A DNA stretch of 64,000 bases from Bradyrhizobium mercantei. Lineage in GTDB: Bacteria > Pseudomonadota > Alphaproteobacteria > Rhizobiales > Xanthobacteraceae. A program made the translations under genes and the position numbers. Positions 43,468 to 51,392 of the stretch are shown here, piece after piece. Every line of letters begins with the position of its first letter. The stretch's first letter is position 1. The DNA lies in contig NZ_MKFI01000001.1 of NCBI RefSeq assembly GCF_001982635.1, forward strand, positions 844,782-908,781, given 5' to 3'. The notes under the pieces were generated by a model, which saw nothing but the letters and a program-made list of their open reading frames with translations, did not search any database and was not told where the DNA came from.

Positions 43468-43571
43468 GTAACCCGCATGAGCGAAGCGATATGCGGGAAG
43501 ACGAACCCCGGATATCGCGGAGCCTGTCATCGGGCGCGCGTTCGCGCGACCCGTTGGCTCATCCGGGCTAC
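43468..43571. repeat. palindromic repeat, family A, long form
   Basis: TAACCCGCATGAGCGAAGCG...GTTGGCTCATCCGGGCTA. The inner part carries GCGCGCGTTCGCGCGACCCG, shared with the copies at 44811 and 51321. It follows the cyclase stop codon within 10 bp and could act as the 3' hairpin of that mRNA. Confidence 0.75.
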
Positions 43572-43592
43572 GGCTGCGCGTCCGAGCGACAC

Positions 43593-43982
43593 TCACGCCA
43601 GCTGAGCCTCGATCGCCGCCTTGTCGATCACCGACCAGACCTGCACGATCTTGCCATCGCGGAATTCATAGAACACGTTCTCGGTAAACGAGACGCGCCT
43701 GCCGTTGACGGCGAGCCCGAGGAAGGTGCCCTTTGGCGCGCAGTCGAACGCCAGCCGGCACGCGACATGGGACGCATCTGACATCAGCAGCGTGATGTTG
43801 AAGCTGAGATCCGGGATCTCGCGAAAATCTCTCTCCAGCATCGCGCGATAACCCGACAGGCCGAGCCGCTGGCCGTTGTGGGACACATCGTCGGCCACGA
43901 ACTCGCCGAGCTGCGGCCAATCCTGCCGATTGAGACAGTCGATGTAGTTCCGACAGATCGCCGCGAGGTCCGTCTGCATCAT
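43593..43982 (-). CDS. SnoaL/NTF2-like protein (polyketide cyclase-type fold)
   Basis: The product is 129 aa with the NTF2-like pattern of the SnoaL or ester-cyclase group: an N-terminal helix (LAAICRNYIDCLNRQDWPQLGEFVADDVSHNG), a RDFREIPDLSFNITLL strand region and a terminal FYEFRDGKIVQVWSVID strand. AAGGA lies six bases before the ATG at 43982. These proteins bind small hydrophobic ligands; specific function cannot be told. Confidence 0.85.
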   Translation of the reverse strand: MMQTDLAAICRNYIDCLNRQDWPQLGEFVADDVSHNGQRLGLSGYRAMLERDFREIPDLSFNITLLMSDASHVACRLAFDCAPKGTFLGLAVNGRRVSFTENVFYEFRDGKIVQVWSVIDKAAIEAQLA

Positions 43983-44188
43983 CAATCGTCCTTGTCGCTG
44001 CGCGTCAGATTCTAACACCGATGTTAGTTTCGGCGAACAAACCAGCCCGCACGCGCAAGTGCAACGTCCGGAAGCGACAGTGCGATTGCCGCATCGACAG
44101 ATATTTTTCAGAACGCACGGAATGTCTCCTGCGATCGAGAGTTAGTGCTTCAGATCAATGACGGTCCACGTCGAATCGGGAGGTGCGC

Positions 44189-44800
44189 ATGATCAAGTCA
44201 CCGACGAAGCTCGCAATGCTTGCGGCATTTCTGACAGCGCCGATCATCCTGTCCCCTCAGCAGACCGCCCGCGCTGCCGGCGGTGGCGGCGGAGGAGGAG
44301 GAGCAGGCGGCGGTGAGCTCTACGGGTCGAGCTACAGCACCCCTGCCCCACCGTCCTACCCTCAGGAGAAGGGCAAGCGGACCACCCAGAAGAAGAAGCC
44401 CGCCAAGCAGTCGAGCTTCGACGATCCGGCATTCCGCGACGGCTATCGCGCAGCCTATGCGACGATCTACGGGCGCAACGACTACGCCGCCGCGATCGGA
44501 CAGTTGCACGCGCTTGGCAACGACGATCATCCGAACGTCGCCAATCTGATCGGCTACTCCTACCGCAAGCTCGGCGACTACAAGCAGTCGCAGGTCTGGT
44601 ACGAGCGCGCGCTGAAGGCCGATCCGAACCACGTGCTGACCTGGAACTATTACGGCCTGTGGCAGATCGAACAGGGCAACCGCGATGCCGCGCAGTATCA
44701 TCTGAGCCGGATCGCCGAGATCTGCGGCACGGACTGCGCGGAGTATCGCACGCTGGCGGAGGCACTGGAGAAGCCGCCGGGAACGAATCTCGTCTATTGA
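44189..44800 (+). CDS. exported TPR-repeat protein (copy 2)
   Basis: The product is 203 aa. GGGAGG precedes the ATG at 44189; a GTG two codons earlier is possible. A signal peptide (residues 1-30) is followed by a glycine run (GGGGGGGGAGGG), a Lys-rich linker and TPR helices. From about residue 80 on it matches the protein at 411-956 almost residue by residue (NLIGYSYRKLGDYK, YERALKADP, EKPPGTNLVY). No terminator follows; a family A repeat lies 10 bp after the stop. Confidence 0.87.
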   Translation: MIKSPTKLAMLAAFLTAPIILSPQQTARAAGGGGGGGGAGGGELYGSSYSTPAPPSYPQEKGKRTTQKKKPAKQSSFDDPAFRDGYRAAYATIYGRNDYAAAIGQLHALGNDDHPNVANLIGYSYRKLGDYKQSQVWYERALKADPNHVLTWNYYGLWQIEQGNRDAAQYHLSRIAEICGTDCAEYRTLAEALEKPPGTNLVY

Positions 44801-44810
44801 GCGCGACGTG

Positions 44811-44916
44811 TAGCCCGCATGAGCCAACGGGTCGCGCGAACGCGCGCCCGATGACAGGCTCCGCGACATGCGGGGAAGGAGCGGCCCCGGATGTCGCTGG
44901 TGCTCATCCGGGCTAC
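44811..44916. repeat. palindromic repeat, family A, long form
   Basis: TAGCCCGCATGAGCCAACGG...GGTGCTCATCCGGGCTA, with CGGGTCGCGCGAACGCGCGC inside, the inverse of the insert seen at 43468. The two long forms therefore carry the same inner block in opposite orientation. Confidence 0.75.
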
Positions 44917-45030
44917 CCGTCCGACCACTTTTCGTGTGTCCGTTTTTGCGGGAATTTCGCCATTCCGATCTGCATGCGCGCCAACTAGCTTCGGCACCGG
45001 GCGACGCAAGCGGATACGAGATCGATCATC

Positions 45031-46182
45031 ATGACCTGGCGGCTTCTCGCGTGGAGCGGCATCGCCGTGGCCGCGCTGGTTCCAATCATCGGCGGCATTT
45101 GGCTCTTCACCCTGCCCGCCGCATCGGCTTACCGGGTTCAGCCGCCGATCGCGACGCAGGAACACGACGCGACACTGGCGGCGCTGAAGCCGCCGAAGCG
45201 CGCGCGCCCGCTGATCGCGATCATCGGCATCAACGACATGACCGAGACCACCGACTATCTGATGCCCTACGGCATCCTCAAACGCGCCGATATCGCCGAT
45301 GTCGTCACGCTGGCGACGGGACCCGGTCCCGTCACGCTGTTCCCGGTGCTGAAGGTCGAGCCGGATGCGACCATCGCCGCGTTCGACGCCGCGCATCCCG
45401 ACGGCGCCGACTACGTCATCGTGCCGGCGATGAGCCGCGACGACGACCCTGTTGTCATGCAATGGATCCGGCGGCAGGCGGAGCAAGGCGCCGTGATCGT
45501 CGGCATCTGCGCCGGCGGCAAGGTCGTTGCCTCCACCGGCCTGCTCGACGGCCGCCGCGCGACCACGCACTGGTTCTACCTGAAGGATTGGCGCGACAAT
45601 CATCCCGCGATCCGGTACGTCGCCGACCGCCGCATCGTGGTCGACCGCGGCGTCGCGACGACGACGGGCATTTCGGCGTCGATGCCGATGTCGCTCACCT
45701 TGGTCGAGGCGATCGCCGGCCGCGACAAGGCCGAGGCCGTCGCCCGCGAGATCGGCCTGCCCGGCTGGGATGCGCGGCATGACAGCAGCGCCTTCACGTT
45801 CACCCGCCCCTTCGCGCTGACCGCGATCCGAAACACGCTGGCATTCTGGAACCGGGAGCAGTTCGGCCTCGCGCTGGTCCCAGGTGTCGACGAGGTCTCG
45901 CTGGCGCTGGTCGCCGACAGCTGGTCGCGAACCTTCCGCTCGCATGCTGCGACCTTCGCCGCCACCGGCGACGCGGTGACGAGCCGCAACGGCCTGCGCA
46001 TCTATCCGCAGGCGGTGGCAACCAGCTGGCCTGCGGACCGCCTGCTGCCCGCGGTCGGCACGACGCCGCCCGCGCAGGCGCTCGACCAGACCCTCGCCGG
46101 GATCGAGACGCGCTATGGCCGGGCGACGGCAGATTTTGTCGCCACGCAGCTGGAATATCCTCGGGTTCGGGCCTCGCCCTGA
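45031..46182 (+). CDS. membrane-anchored DJ-1/PfpI-like protein
   Basis: The product is 383 aa. An N-terminal transmembrane segment (residues 5-28) anchors a DJ-1/PfpI (class I glutamine amidotransferase-like) domain. The nucleophile elbow is Cys160 in GICAGGKVVASTGLLDGRRATTHW-type sequence, which is the wording found in AraC-type GlxA regulators. Here no AraC DNA-binding domain follows; the C-terminal 170 residues are a second, less clear domain. It may be a ligand sensor or periplasmic enzyme; function is unknown. Confidence 0.8.
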   Translation: MTWRLLAWSGIAVAALVPIIGGIWLFTLPAASAYRVQPPIATQEHDATLAALKPPKRARPLIAIIGINDMTETTDYLMPYGILKRADIADVVTLATGPGPVTLFPVLKVEPDATIAAFDAAHPDGADYVIVPAMSRDDDPVVMQWIRRQAEQGAVIVGICAGGKVVASTGLLDGRRATTHWFYLKDWRDNHPAIRYVADRRIVVDRGVATTTGISASMPMSLTLVEAIAGRDKAEAVAREIGLPGWDARHDSSAFTFTRPFALTAIRNTLAFWNREQFGLALVPGVDEVSLALVADSWSRTFRSHAATFAATGDAVTSRNGLRIYPQAVATSWPADRLLPAVGTTPPAQALDQTLAGIETRYGRATADFVATQLEYPRVRASP

Positions 46183-46288
46183 GGCGCGGCGCTCCGGAGC
46201 ACCAATTCGATATCCTGCGACCCCCATTGTCATCTCTTTGTCATGAATTGTGCCGACACGTCAGCGCCGGTACAGATCGGGGACACGC

Positions 46289-48646
46289 ATGGACTATTTC
46301 AAACGCTTCAACTTCCTGTTTGCCGCGCCGGTTTTCGAGGCCGATGACCTCGAGGGCATCCGCTTCAACCAGATCATCACCGAAATCGAGCGCTCCGGCT
46401 TCGAGGTGGTCCGCGCCCGCAAGCTGGAAGATGCCGAGATCGCGGTGCAGACCGATGCCGCGATCGGCTGCATGGTGGTCGACTGGGGCAAGAAGGGGCT
46501 CGAGGGCAAGACCGCGGCGCTGATCAATCTGATGCGCCGGCGCGGCCTCGATTTCCCGATCATCCTCCTGATCCGCCGCAAGCGGTTCGAGGACCTGCCG
46601 GTCGAGGTGCTCGATTTCATCGACGGCTACGTGTTCCTGTCCGAGGAGACCCCGCCCTTCATCGCCAAGAACCTGATCTCCAGGCTGAAGCAATATGCCG
46701 AGAACCTGAAGACGCCGTTCTTCGGGGCGCTGGTCGACTATGCCGAGGAAGGCAACCAGCTTTGGACCTGCCCGGGCCACAATGGCGGCGTGTTCTACAG
46801 CCGCAGCCCGATCGGCCGGGTGTTCGTCGAGCATCTCGGCGAAGCCGTGTTCCGCGACGACCTCGACAATTCCGTGCTCGACCTCGGCGACCTCCTCACC
46901 CATGAGGGACCGGCGCTGAAGGCGCAGAAGGAAGCGGCGCGGATCTTCGGCGCCGAGAAGACCTATTTCGTGCTCAACGGCACCTCGACCTCCAACAAGG
47001 TCGCGCTCGGCTCGCTGGTCACCGACGGCGACCTCGTGCTTTTCGACCGCAACAACCACAAGGCCGCCCATCACGGCGCGCTTCTGATCGGCGGCGGCAT
47101 CCCGGTCTATGTGCCGACGGTGCGCAACGCCTGGGGCCTGATCGGCCCGATGCGCTGGGACCTGCTCGACGAGGGCACGCTGCGCGACCACATCCGCAAG
47201 CACCCGCTGGTCAAGGACGAGAACGCCTGGAAGAAGGAGCGCCCGTTCCGCGTCGCGGTGGTCGAGCAGTGCACCTATGACGGCACCATCCACTCCGCCG
47301 AGATGATCCTGAAGCGGATCGGCCATCTCTGCGACTACATCCTGTTCGACGAGGCCTGGGCCGGCTTCATGAAATTCCACCCGATCTATGCCGGCCGCTT
47401 CGCGATGGGGCTCGCCAATCTCGGCGCCGAGGCGCCCGGCATCATCGCCACCCAGTCGACCCACAAGCAGCTCGCGAGCTTCTCGCAGGCCTCGCAGATC
47501 CACATCCGCGACCGCCACATCAAGGGCCAGAAGCGCCGGGTCGAGCACCGCCGCTTCAACGAAAGCTTCATGCAGCACGCCTCGACCTCGCCGTTCTACC
47601 CGATCTTCGCCTCGCTCGACGTCGGCGCGCAGATGATGAAGGGCCGCTCCGGCGAAGTCTTGTGGGACGACACGATCCGGCTCGGCATCGAGCTGCGCAA
47701 GAAGATCCGCGCGGTGAAGCGCGAGTTCGAGGAGAAGGAGACGCGTCCCGAGCGGCGCTGGTTCTTCGAGCCGTTCGTGCCGGATCGTGTGATGATCCCC
47801 GACGTCGCGCGCGAGAACGGCGTGCACAATGTCGCCTGGGAGACCATCTCGACCGACCAGCTCGCGACCAATCCGTCGTACTGGCAGCTCAACCCCGGCG
47901 AGACCTGGCACGGCTTCCCCGAGCTGACGTCGGGCTTTGCCATGACCGACCCGAACAAGCTCACTTTGCTGACGCCCGGCTTCAATCACGCCACCGGCGC
48001 CTATGCCGATCACGGCATCCCCGCGCCGGTCGTGGCGCAATATCTGCGCGAGAACCAGATCGTCGCCGAGAAGAACGACCTCAACTCCCTGCTCTTCCTG
48101 CTGACGCCCGGCGTCGAGGCCAGCAAGGCCGGCACGCTGGTGTCCGGGCTCGTGGCCTTCAAGAAGCTGCACGACGACAACGCGCTGATCGAGGACGTCA
48201 TCCCCGAATTCTTCCGCCGCCGCCCGCAACGCTACAGCGGGGTGCGGCTGCGCGACCTCTGCGGCGACATGCACCGCTTCTTCCGCGACGGCGGCGTCAG
48301 CACGTTGCAGGCCAAGCAATTCCTGCCCGAACATCTGCCTGAGATCGCGATGTCGCCGCGCCAGGCAGCGCAATATCTGATCCGCAACGACGTCGACTAT
48401 CTGCCGATCGACCAGATCTTCGGCCGCATCGCCGCGACGCCGTTCGTGGTCTATCCGCCCGGCATCGCCACCATCGTGCCCGGCGAGCGGCTGACGGAAC
48501 GAAGCAAGCCGATGATCGACTATCTCAAGATGTTCGAGGCGAGCTTCAACGCGTTTCCGGGCTTCGAGGTCGAGGTCCAGGGCATCTACAAGGAGATTGA
48601 CGAATCCGGCCGTGTCCGCTTCTACACCTATGTGGTCTCCGAATAA
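46289..48646 (+). CDS. Orn/Lys/Arg decarboxylase, fold-type I with wing domain
   Basis: The product is 785 aa. A response-regulator-like wing domain (residues 1-130) precedes the PLP-dependent core. The Schiff-base lysine is Lys393 (STHKQLASFSQ); TCPGHNGGVFY, NGTSTSNKVAL and ILFDEAWAGFM are typical of the inducible arginine/lysine/ornithine decarboxylases. GGGGA precedes the ATG. It makes agmatine, cadaverine or putrescine and consumes a proton, so it may serve polyamine supply or acid tolerance. Substrate specificity is not decided by visible motifs; arginine is my first guess. Confidence 0.92.
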   Translation: MDYFKRFNFLFAAPVFEADDLEGIRFNQIITEIERSGFEVVRARKLEDAEIAVQTDAAIGCMVVDWGKKGLEGKTAALINLMRRRGLDFPIILLIRRKRFEDLPVEVLDFIDGYVFLSEETPPFIAKNLISRLKQYAENLKTPFFGALVDYAEEGNQLWTCPGHNGGVFYSRSPIGRVFVEHLGEAVFRDDLDNSVLDLGDLLTHEGPALKAQKEAARIFGAEKTYFVLNGTSTSNKVALGSLVTDGDLVLFDRNNHKAAHHGALLIGGGIPVYVPTVRNAWGLIGPMRWDLLDEGTLRDHIRKHPLVKDENAWKKERPFRVAVVEQCTYDGTIHSAEMILKRIGHLCDYILFDEAWAGFMKFHPIYAGRFAMGLANLGAEAPGIIATQSTHKQLASFSQASQIHIRDRHIKGQKRRVEHRRFNESFMQHASTSPFYPIFASLDVGAQMMKGRSGEVLWDDTIRLGIELRKKIRAVKREFEEKETRPERRWFFEPFVPDRVMIPDVARENGVHNVAWETISTDQLATNPSYWQLNPGETWHGFPELTSGFAMTDPNKLTLLTPGFNHATGAYADHGIPAPVVAQYLRENQIVAEKNDLNSLLFLLTPGVEASKAGTLVSGLVAFKKLHDDNALIEDVIPEFFRRRPQRYSGVRLRDLCGDMHRFFRDGGVSTLQAKQFLPEHLPEIAMSPRQAAQYLIRNDVDYLPIDQIFGRIAATPFVVYPPGIATIVPGERLTERSKPMIDYLKMFEASFNAFPGFEVEVQGIYKEIDESGRVRFYTYVVSE

Positions 48647-48664
48647 GGGAACGGTCAGTACGCA

Positions 48665-49225
48665 ATGGAGAATGATCACAAGATCACCGTCCGTCCCTCC
48701 CGTGACAGCGACGTTGACGCGATGCTGTCGATCTACCGCTATCATATCCGCCACGGCATCGAGGAGAGCGTCGACGACTCAGGCACGCCCGAGCCCGACG
48801 ATCTGCGCGACCGCCGCAAGAACCTGCGCAACACCCGCCTGCCGCATCTCGTCGCGGTGTGCGACAGCGAGGTGGTCGGCTACGCCTACGTCGTCCAGTT
48901 CCGCAAGCGTCCGGCCTACCGCTACACGGTGAAGCATTCGATCTATATTCACCATCGCTTCACCGGCAAGGGCGTCGGCGGCCGGCTGTTGCAGGAATTG
49001 GTCGACACCTGCGCCGCGGCCGGCTTCCGCCAGATGATCGGCTATATCGACAGCGACAACGCCGCCTCGCTCGCGCTGCACGACCGCTTCGGCTTCGCCC
49101 GCGTGGGCCATCTGCCTGGTGTCGCCTATCGCTACGGCCGCTGGTCCGACACCGTGATGGTGCAGCGCTCGCTCGCCGCCGGCGCCACCGCCCCGCCGCC
49201 GCCCCCGCCGCTGTCGCGGCGGTGA
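48665..49225 (+). CDS. GNAT acetyltransferase, phosphinothricin acetyltransferase-like
   Basis: The product is 186 aa. The GNAT acetyl-CoA loop is RFTGKGVGGRLLQEL (about 98-112), followed by GYIDSDNAASLALHDRFGFARVG. The overall pattern is that of phosphinothricin/methionine-sulfoximine N-acetyltransferases. The tail ends in a proline run (APPPPPPPLSRR). It starts 18 bp after the decarboxylase stop, so the two are probably co-transcribed, which makes an amine or amino-acid substrate plausible. Confidence 0.88.
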   Translation: MENDHKITVRPSRDSDVDAMLSIYRYHIRHGIEESVDDSGTPEPDDLRDRRKNLRNTRLPHLVAVCDSEVVGYAYVVQFRKRPAYRYTVKHSIYIHHRFTGKGVGGRLLQELVDTCAAAGFRQMIGYIDSDNAASLALHDRFGFARVGHLPGVAYRYGRWSDTVMVQRSLAAGATAPPPPPPLSRR

Positions 49226-49245
49226 TGGGCCCGGCTCCTTCCATT

Positions 49246-49366
49246 CGTCGTCCTGGCGAAAGCCAGGACGCATAACCACCGCATTCAGTGTGAACGGGAT
49301 TGCGGCCCAGCATCGCCCAGCGATGAGCTTTCGGGGTAATGGGTCCTGGCTTTCGCCAGGACGACG
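49246..49366. repeat. palindromic repeat, family C (CGTCGTCCTGG...CCAGGACGACG)
   Basis: CGTCGTCCTGGCGAAAGCCAGGA at the left is matched by its inverted copy at the right, each arm itself forming a small hairpin (CCTGGCGAAAGCCAGG). It resembles the element at 12991-13134. Confidence 0.78.
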
Positions 49367-49405
49367 ATGAGGATGGTTGTCGCTTCAAGATGTCAAACAC
49401 GCGGT

Positions 49406-49513
49406 GTCATCACCCGCTTTCGCGAAAGCGGGTGATCCAGTATTCCAGAGACAGCAGTGCTTGAATCGAGAGGCCGCGGCGTACTGGATCGCCCGGTCAA
49501 GCCGGGCGATGAC
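49406..49513. repeat. palindromic repeat, family D, with self-complementary arms
   Basis: The left arm contains CACCCGCTTTCGCGAAAGCGGGTG, a near-perfect hairpin, and the right arm CGCCCGGTCAAGCCGGGCG. Both lie between GTCAT and ATGAC ends, as in 33981-34063. With the family C element at 49246 it fills the 358-bp space between the GNAT and dodecin genes; no gene is seen there. Confidence 0.72.
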
Positions 49514-49583
49514 AGATGAGGGTGGGATGGGTCTCTGCGCTCTACCCATCCTGCGGACTCGCAATGGCGGCAAGCAGCGCCGC

Positions 49584-49805
49584 CTACTCCAGCGTGAAGC
49601 CGACCCGCAGCGTCACCTGGTAGTGCCGGACCTTGCCCTCTTCGATATGGCCCCGCGTCTGCACCACCTCGAACCACTTCATTTCCCGGATCGTCTTTGA
49701 CGCGCGGGTGACGGCGTTGTCGATCGCGGCCTCGATGCTCTTGTCCGATGATCCGACCAGTTCGAGTATCTTGTAGACGTGGTCCTTGTCGTGCGTCGTG
49801 GGCAT
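49584..49805 (-). CDS. dodecin
   Basis: The product is 73 aa, the standard size. The sequence [24 protein letters not shown] and [29 protein letters not shown] is the dodecin signature; the WFEV...Q region contains the flavin-stacking Trp and Gln. It forms dodecameric shells storing FMN or riboflavin. A very strong GAGGAGGT precedes the ATG. It is divergent from the HdeD gene, with a FixK/FNR box midway between them. Confidence 0.95.
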   Translation of the reverse strand: MPTTHDKDHVYKILELVGSSDKSIEAAIDNAVTRASKTIREMKWFEVVQTRGHIEEGKVRHYQVTLRVGFTLE

Positions 49806-49918
49806 GTCGACCTCCTCTGTGGATGCGCGATCCGGACAATTGGCAGTCTGATCCGGACACTCCGTCGTCTGGTGCAAACCGGCTGTCGTCGAGCGAATGC
49901 TGCGCGGCAGCAAGCCGA

Positions 49919-49932
49919 TTGATTTGAATCAA
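49919..49932. promoter_or_regulatory. perfect FixK/FNR box TTGATTTGAATCAA
   Basis: TTGAT-N4-ATCAA with no mismatch, at the middle of the 238-bp gap between the divergent dodecin (start 49805) and HdeD (start 50044) genes. Its centre is about 120 bp from each start codon, so it could serve either gene or both. Together with the box at 24704 it suggests that at least two units here belong to a low-oxygen regulon. Confidence 0.8.
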
Positions 49933-50043
49933 CGTGTCGCGGCGCCTTTGGTGCCACCTGCATTTGGTGCCACCTTGCACCTGCCCTTGTCGCCGCGATC
50001 ACCTATGGTAGCATGGTTTGATCAAGTATTCGGGAGCGATACG

Positions 50044-50625
50044 ATGTCCACAGCGTCCAGCTCACCCGCCACACCTCCTCACAGCCTCGGATCCGGGCTT
50101 GCCAACCTCCGCGCGAAATGGGGCTGGATCGTCGCCCTTGGCGTGATCTACCTGATCGCAGGCGTGCTCGCCTTCGGCAGCGTGTTGTTTGCCACCGTCG
50201 TCAGCGTGCTGTTCGTCGGCGCCATGATGATCGTCGCGGGCGCCGCCGAGATCGTGAACGCATTCCAGTTCAAGACGTGGGGCAAGTTCCTGTTCTGGCT
50301 GCTGCTCGGCGCGCTCTATGTCGTTGCCGGCTTCGTCACCTTCGAGAACCCGCTGCTCGCGGCGGCGACGCTGACGCTGTTCCTCGGCATCGCGCTGGTG
50401 GCCTCCGGCATCGTGCGGATCTTCCTCGCCTTCGGCATGAACTCGGCCGCGCCGTGGGGAATGGTCGCGATATCAGGCCTGATCACGCTGGTGCTCGGCG
50501 CCATGATCCTGGCGCACTGGCCGGTCTCGAGCCTCTACGTGCTCGGCATCTTCCTCAGCGTCGACCTGATCTGCGCCGGCGTGAGCTGGATCAGCATGGG
50601 CATGGCGCTGAAGCGCAGGGCGTAA
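50044..50625 (+). CDS. HdeD family (DUF308) membrane protein
   Basis: The product is 193 aa with six transmembrane helices in three pairs (for example VALGVIYLIAGVLAFGSVLFATVV), the DUF308/HdeD repeat pattern. E. coli HdeD is linked to acid resistance at high cell density. GGGAG precedes the ATG at 50044, which also matches the usual cytosolic N-terminus. The FixK/FNR box upstream suggests oxygen-limited expression. Confidence 0.9.
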   Translation: MSTASSSPATPPHSLGSGLANLRAKWGWIVALGVIYLIAGVLAFGSVLFATVVSVLFVGAMMIVAGAAEIVNAFQFKTWGKFLFWLLLGALYVVAGFVTFENPLLAAATLTLFLGIALVASGIVRIFLAFGMNSAAPWGMVAISGLITLVLGAMILAHWPVSSLYVLGIFLSVDLICAGVSWISMGMALKRRA

Positions 50626-50653
50626 GGCGCCCGGTTCGATTCGGCGAGAAGCC

Positions 50654-50774
50654 GTAGGGCGGGTTAGCCCAACGGGTCCGCGCGAAGCGCAGCCCGATGA
50701 CAGGCTCCGGCGTGACCCGCCGCGGTGTGCCCGCGCGGAGAGACGGCGGGTTACGCTTACGCTAACCCGCCCTA
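50654..50774. repeat. palindromic repeat, family B (GTAGGGCGGGTTAGC...GCTAACCCGCCCTAC)
   Basis: Fifteen-base perfect inverted ends GTAGGGCGGGTTAGC and GCTAACCCGCCCTAC enclose a block with CAACGGGTCCGCGCGAAGCG, related to the inner block of the family A long forms. It lies between the convergent HdeD gene and the secreted-repeat gene, filling most of the gap. Confidence 0.8.
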
Positions 50775-50790
50775 CATTCTTCCGTGGTCC

Positions 50791-51177
50791 TCAGGGCTGC
50801 GCGAGGTGCCAGGCGCCGTTTAGAAAACCGTCGCCGGTGATGTCGCCGGCCTTCTGGTCCTTGGCGAAGGTATAGAGCGGCTTGCCCTTGTAGGCCCACT
50901 GCTTGGAGCCGTCGTCGCGCGAGATGATGGTGTAGCCGCCTTCGGCCTTGTCGCTGGCCTCCGCCTTCAGCACCGGCCAGTTGGTCGCGCACGGCCCGTT
51001 GCAGGCCGACTTGCCGTCGCCGTCCTTGTCGAAGGTGTACAGCGTCATCCCCTTGGCGTCGGTCAGGACCGAGCCCTTCGCGGTGGTGCCGGTCTTGGTC
51101 GGCGGCGCGGCAAAGGCGGCGGACGCGAGCGCAAACGACATGGCGGTGGCGAGCGCGAGCGAGATCGATGTCTTCAT
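50791..51177 (-). CDS. exported COG4315-like secreted-repeat protein
   Basis: The product is 128 aa. A signal peptide (residues 1-23, MKTSISLALATAMSFALASAAFA) is followed by two copies of the secreted-repeat motif: TLYTFDKDGDGKSACNGPCATNWP and WAYKGKPLYTFAKDQ. Family members have been studied little; many sit in the periplasm or are lipoproteins. Here no lipobox Cys is seen. The ATG at 51177 has a modest upstream site. Confidence 0.85.
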   Translation of the reverse strand: MKTSISLALATAMSFALASAAFAAPPTKTGTTAKGSVLTDAKGMTLYTFDKDGDGKSACNGPCATNWPVLKAEASDKAEGGYTIISRDDGSKQWAYKGKPLYTFAKDQKAGDITGDGFLNGAWHLAQP

Positions 51178-51320
51178 GATGTCTCCTGTTCGAATGCAAA
51201 TGGCTTGCATGCGTAGGACGCCTGAGGGCGCGCGCTATTCCGCCGGCGGCACGGAAAGAAATTTCGAGATCGCCAACTGTGAGAGGGGAATAAAGCCGAG
51301 GGCGGCATCAATACCACTGC

Positions 51321-51380
51321 GTAGCCCGGATGAGCCAACGGGGCGCGCGTTCGCGCGACCCGTTGGCTCATCCGGGCTAC
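51321..51380. repeat. perfect 60-bp hairpin, family A short form
   Basis: GTAGCCCGGATGAGCCAACG is followed, after GGGCGCGCGTTCGCGCGACC, by CGTTGGCTCATCCGGGCTAC. Apart from one unpaired central position, every base of the left arm pairs with the right arm. This is the most symmetrical member of the repeat class in the window. Confidence 0.85.
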
Positions 51381-51392
51381 GGGGCCATCGCC

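Noticed and set aside
46241..48754. 837-codon open frame on the minus strand
   Set aside because: Antisense to the PLP decarboxylase, whose catalytic Lys and other motifs are clear.
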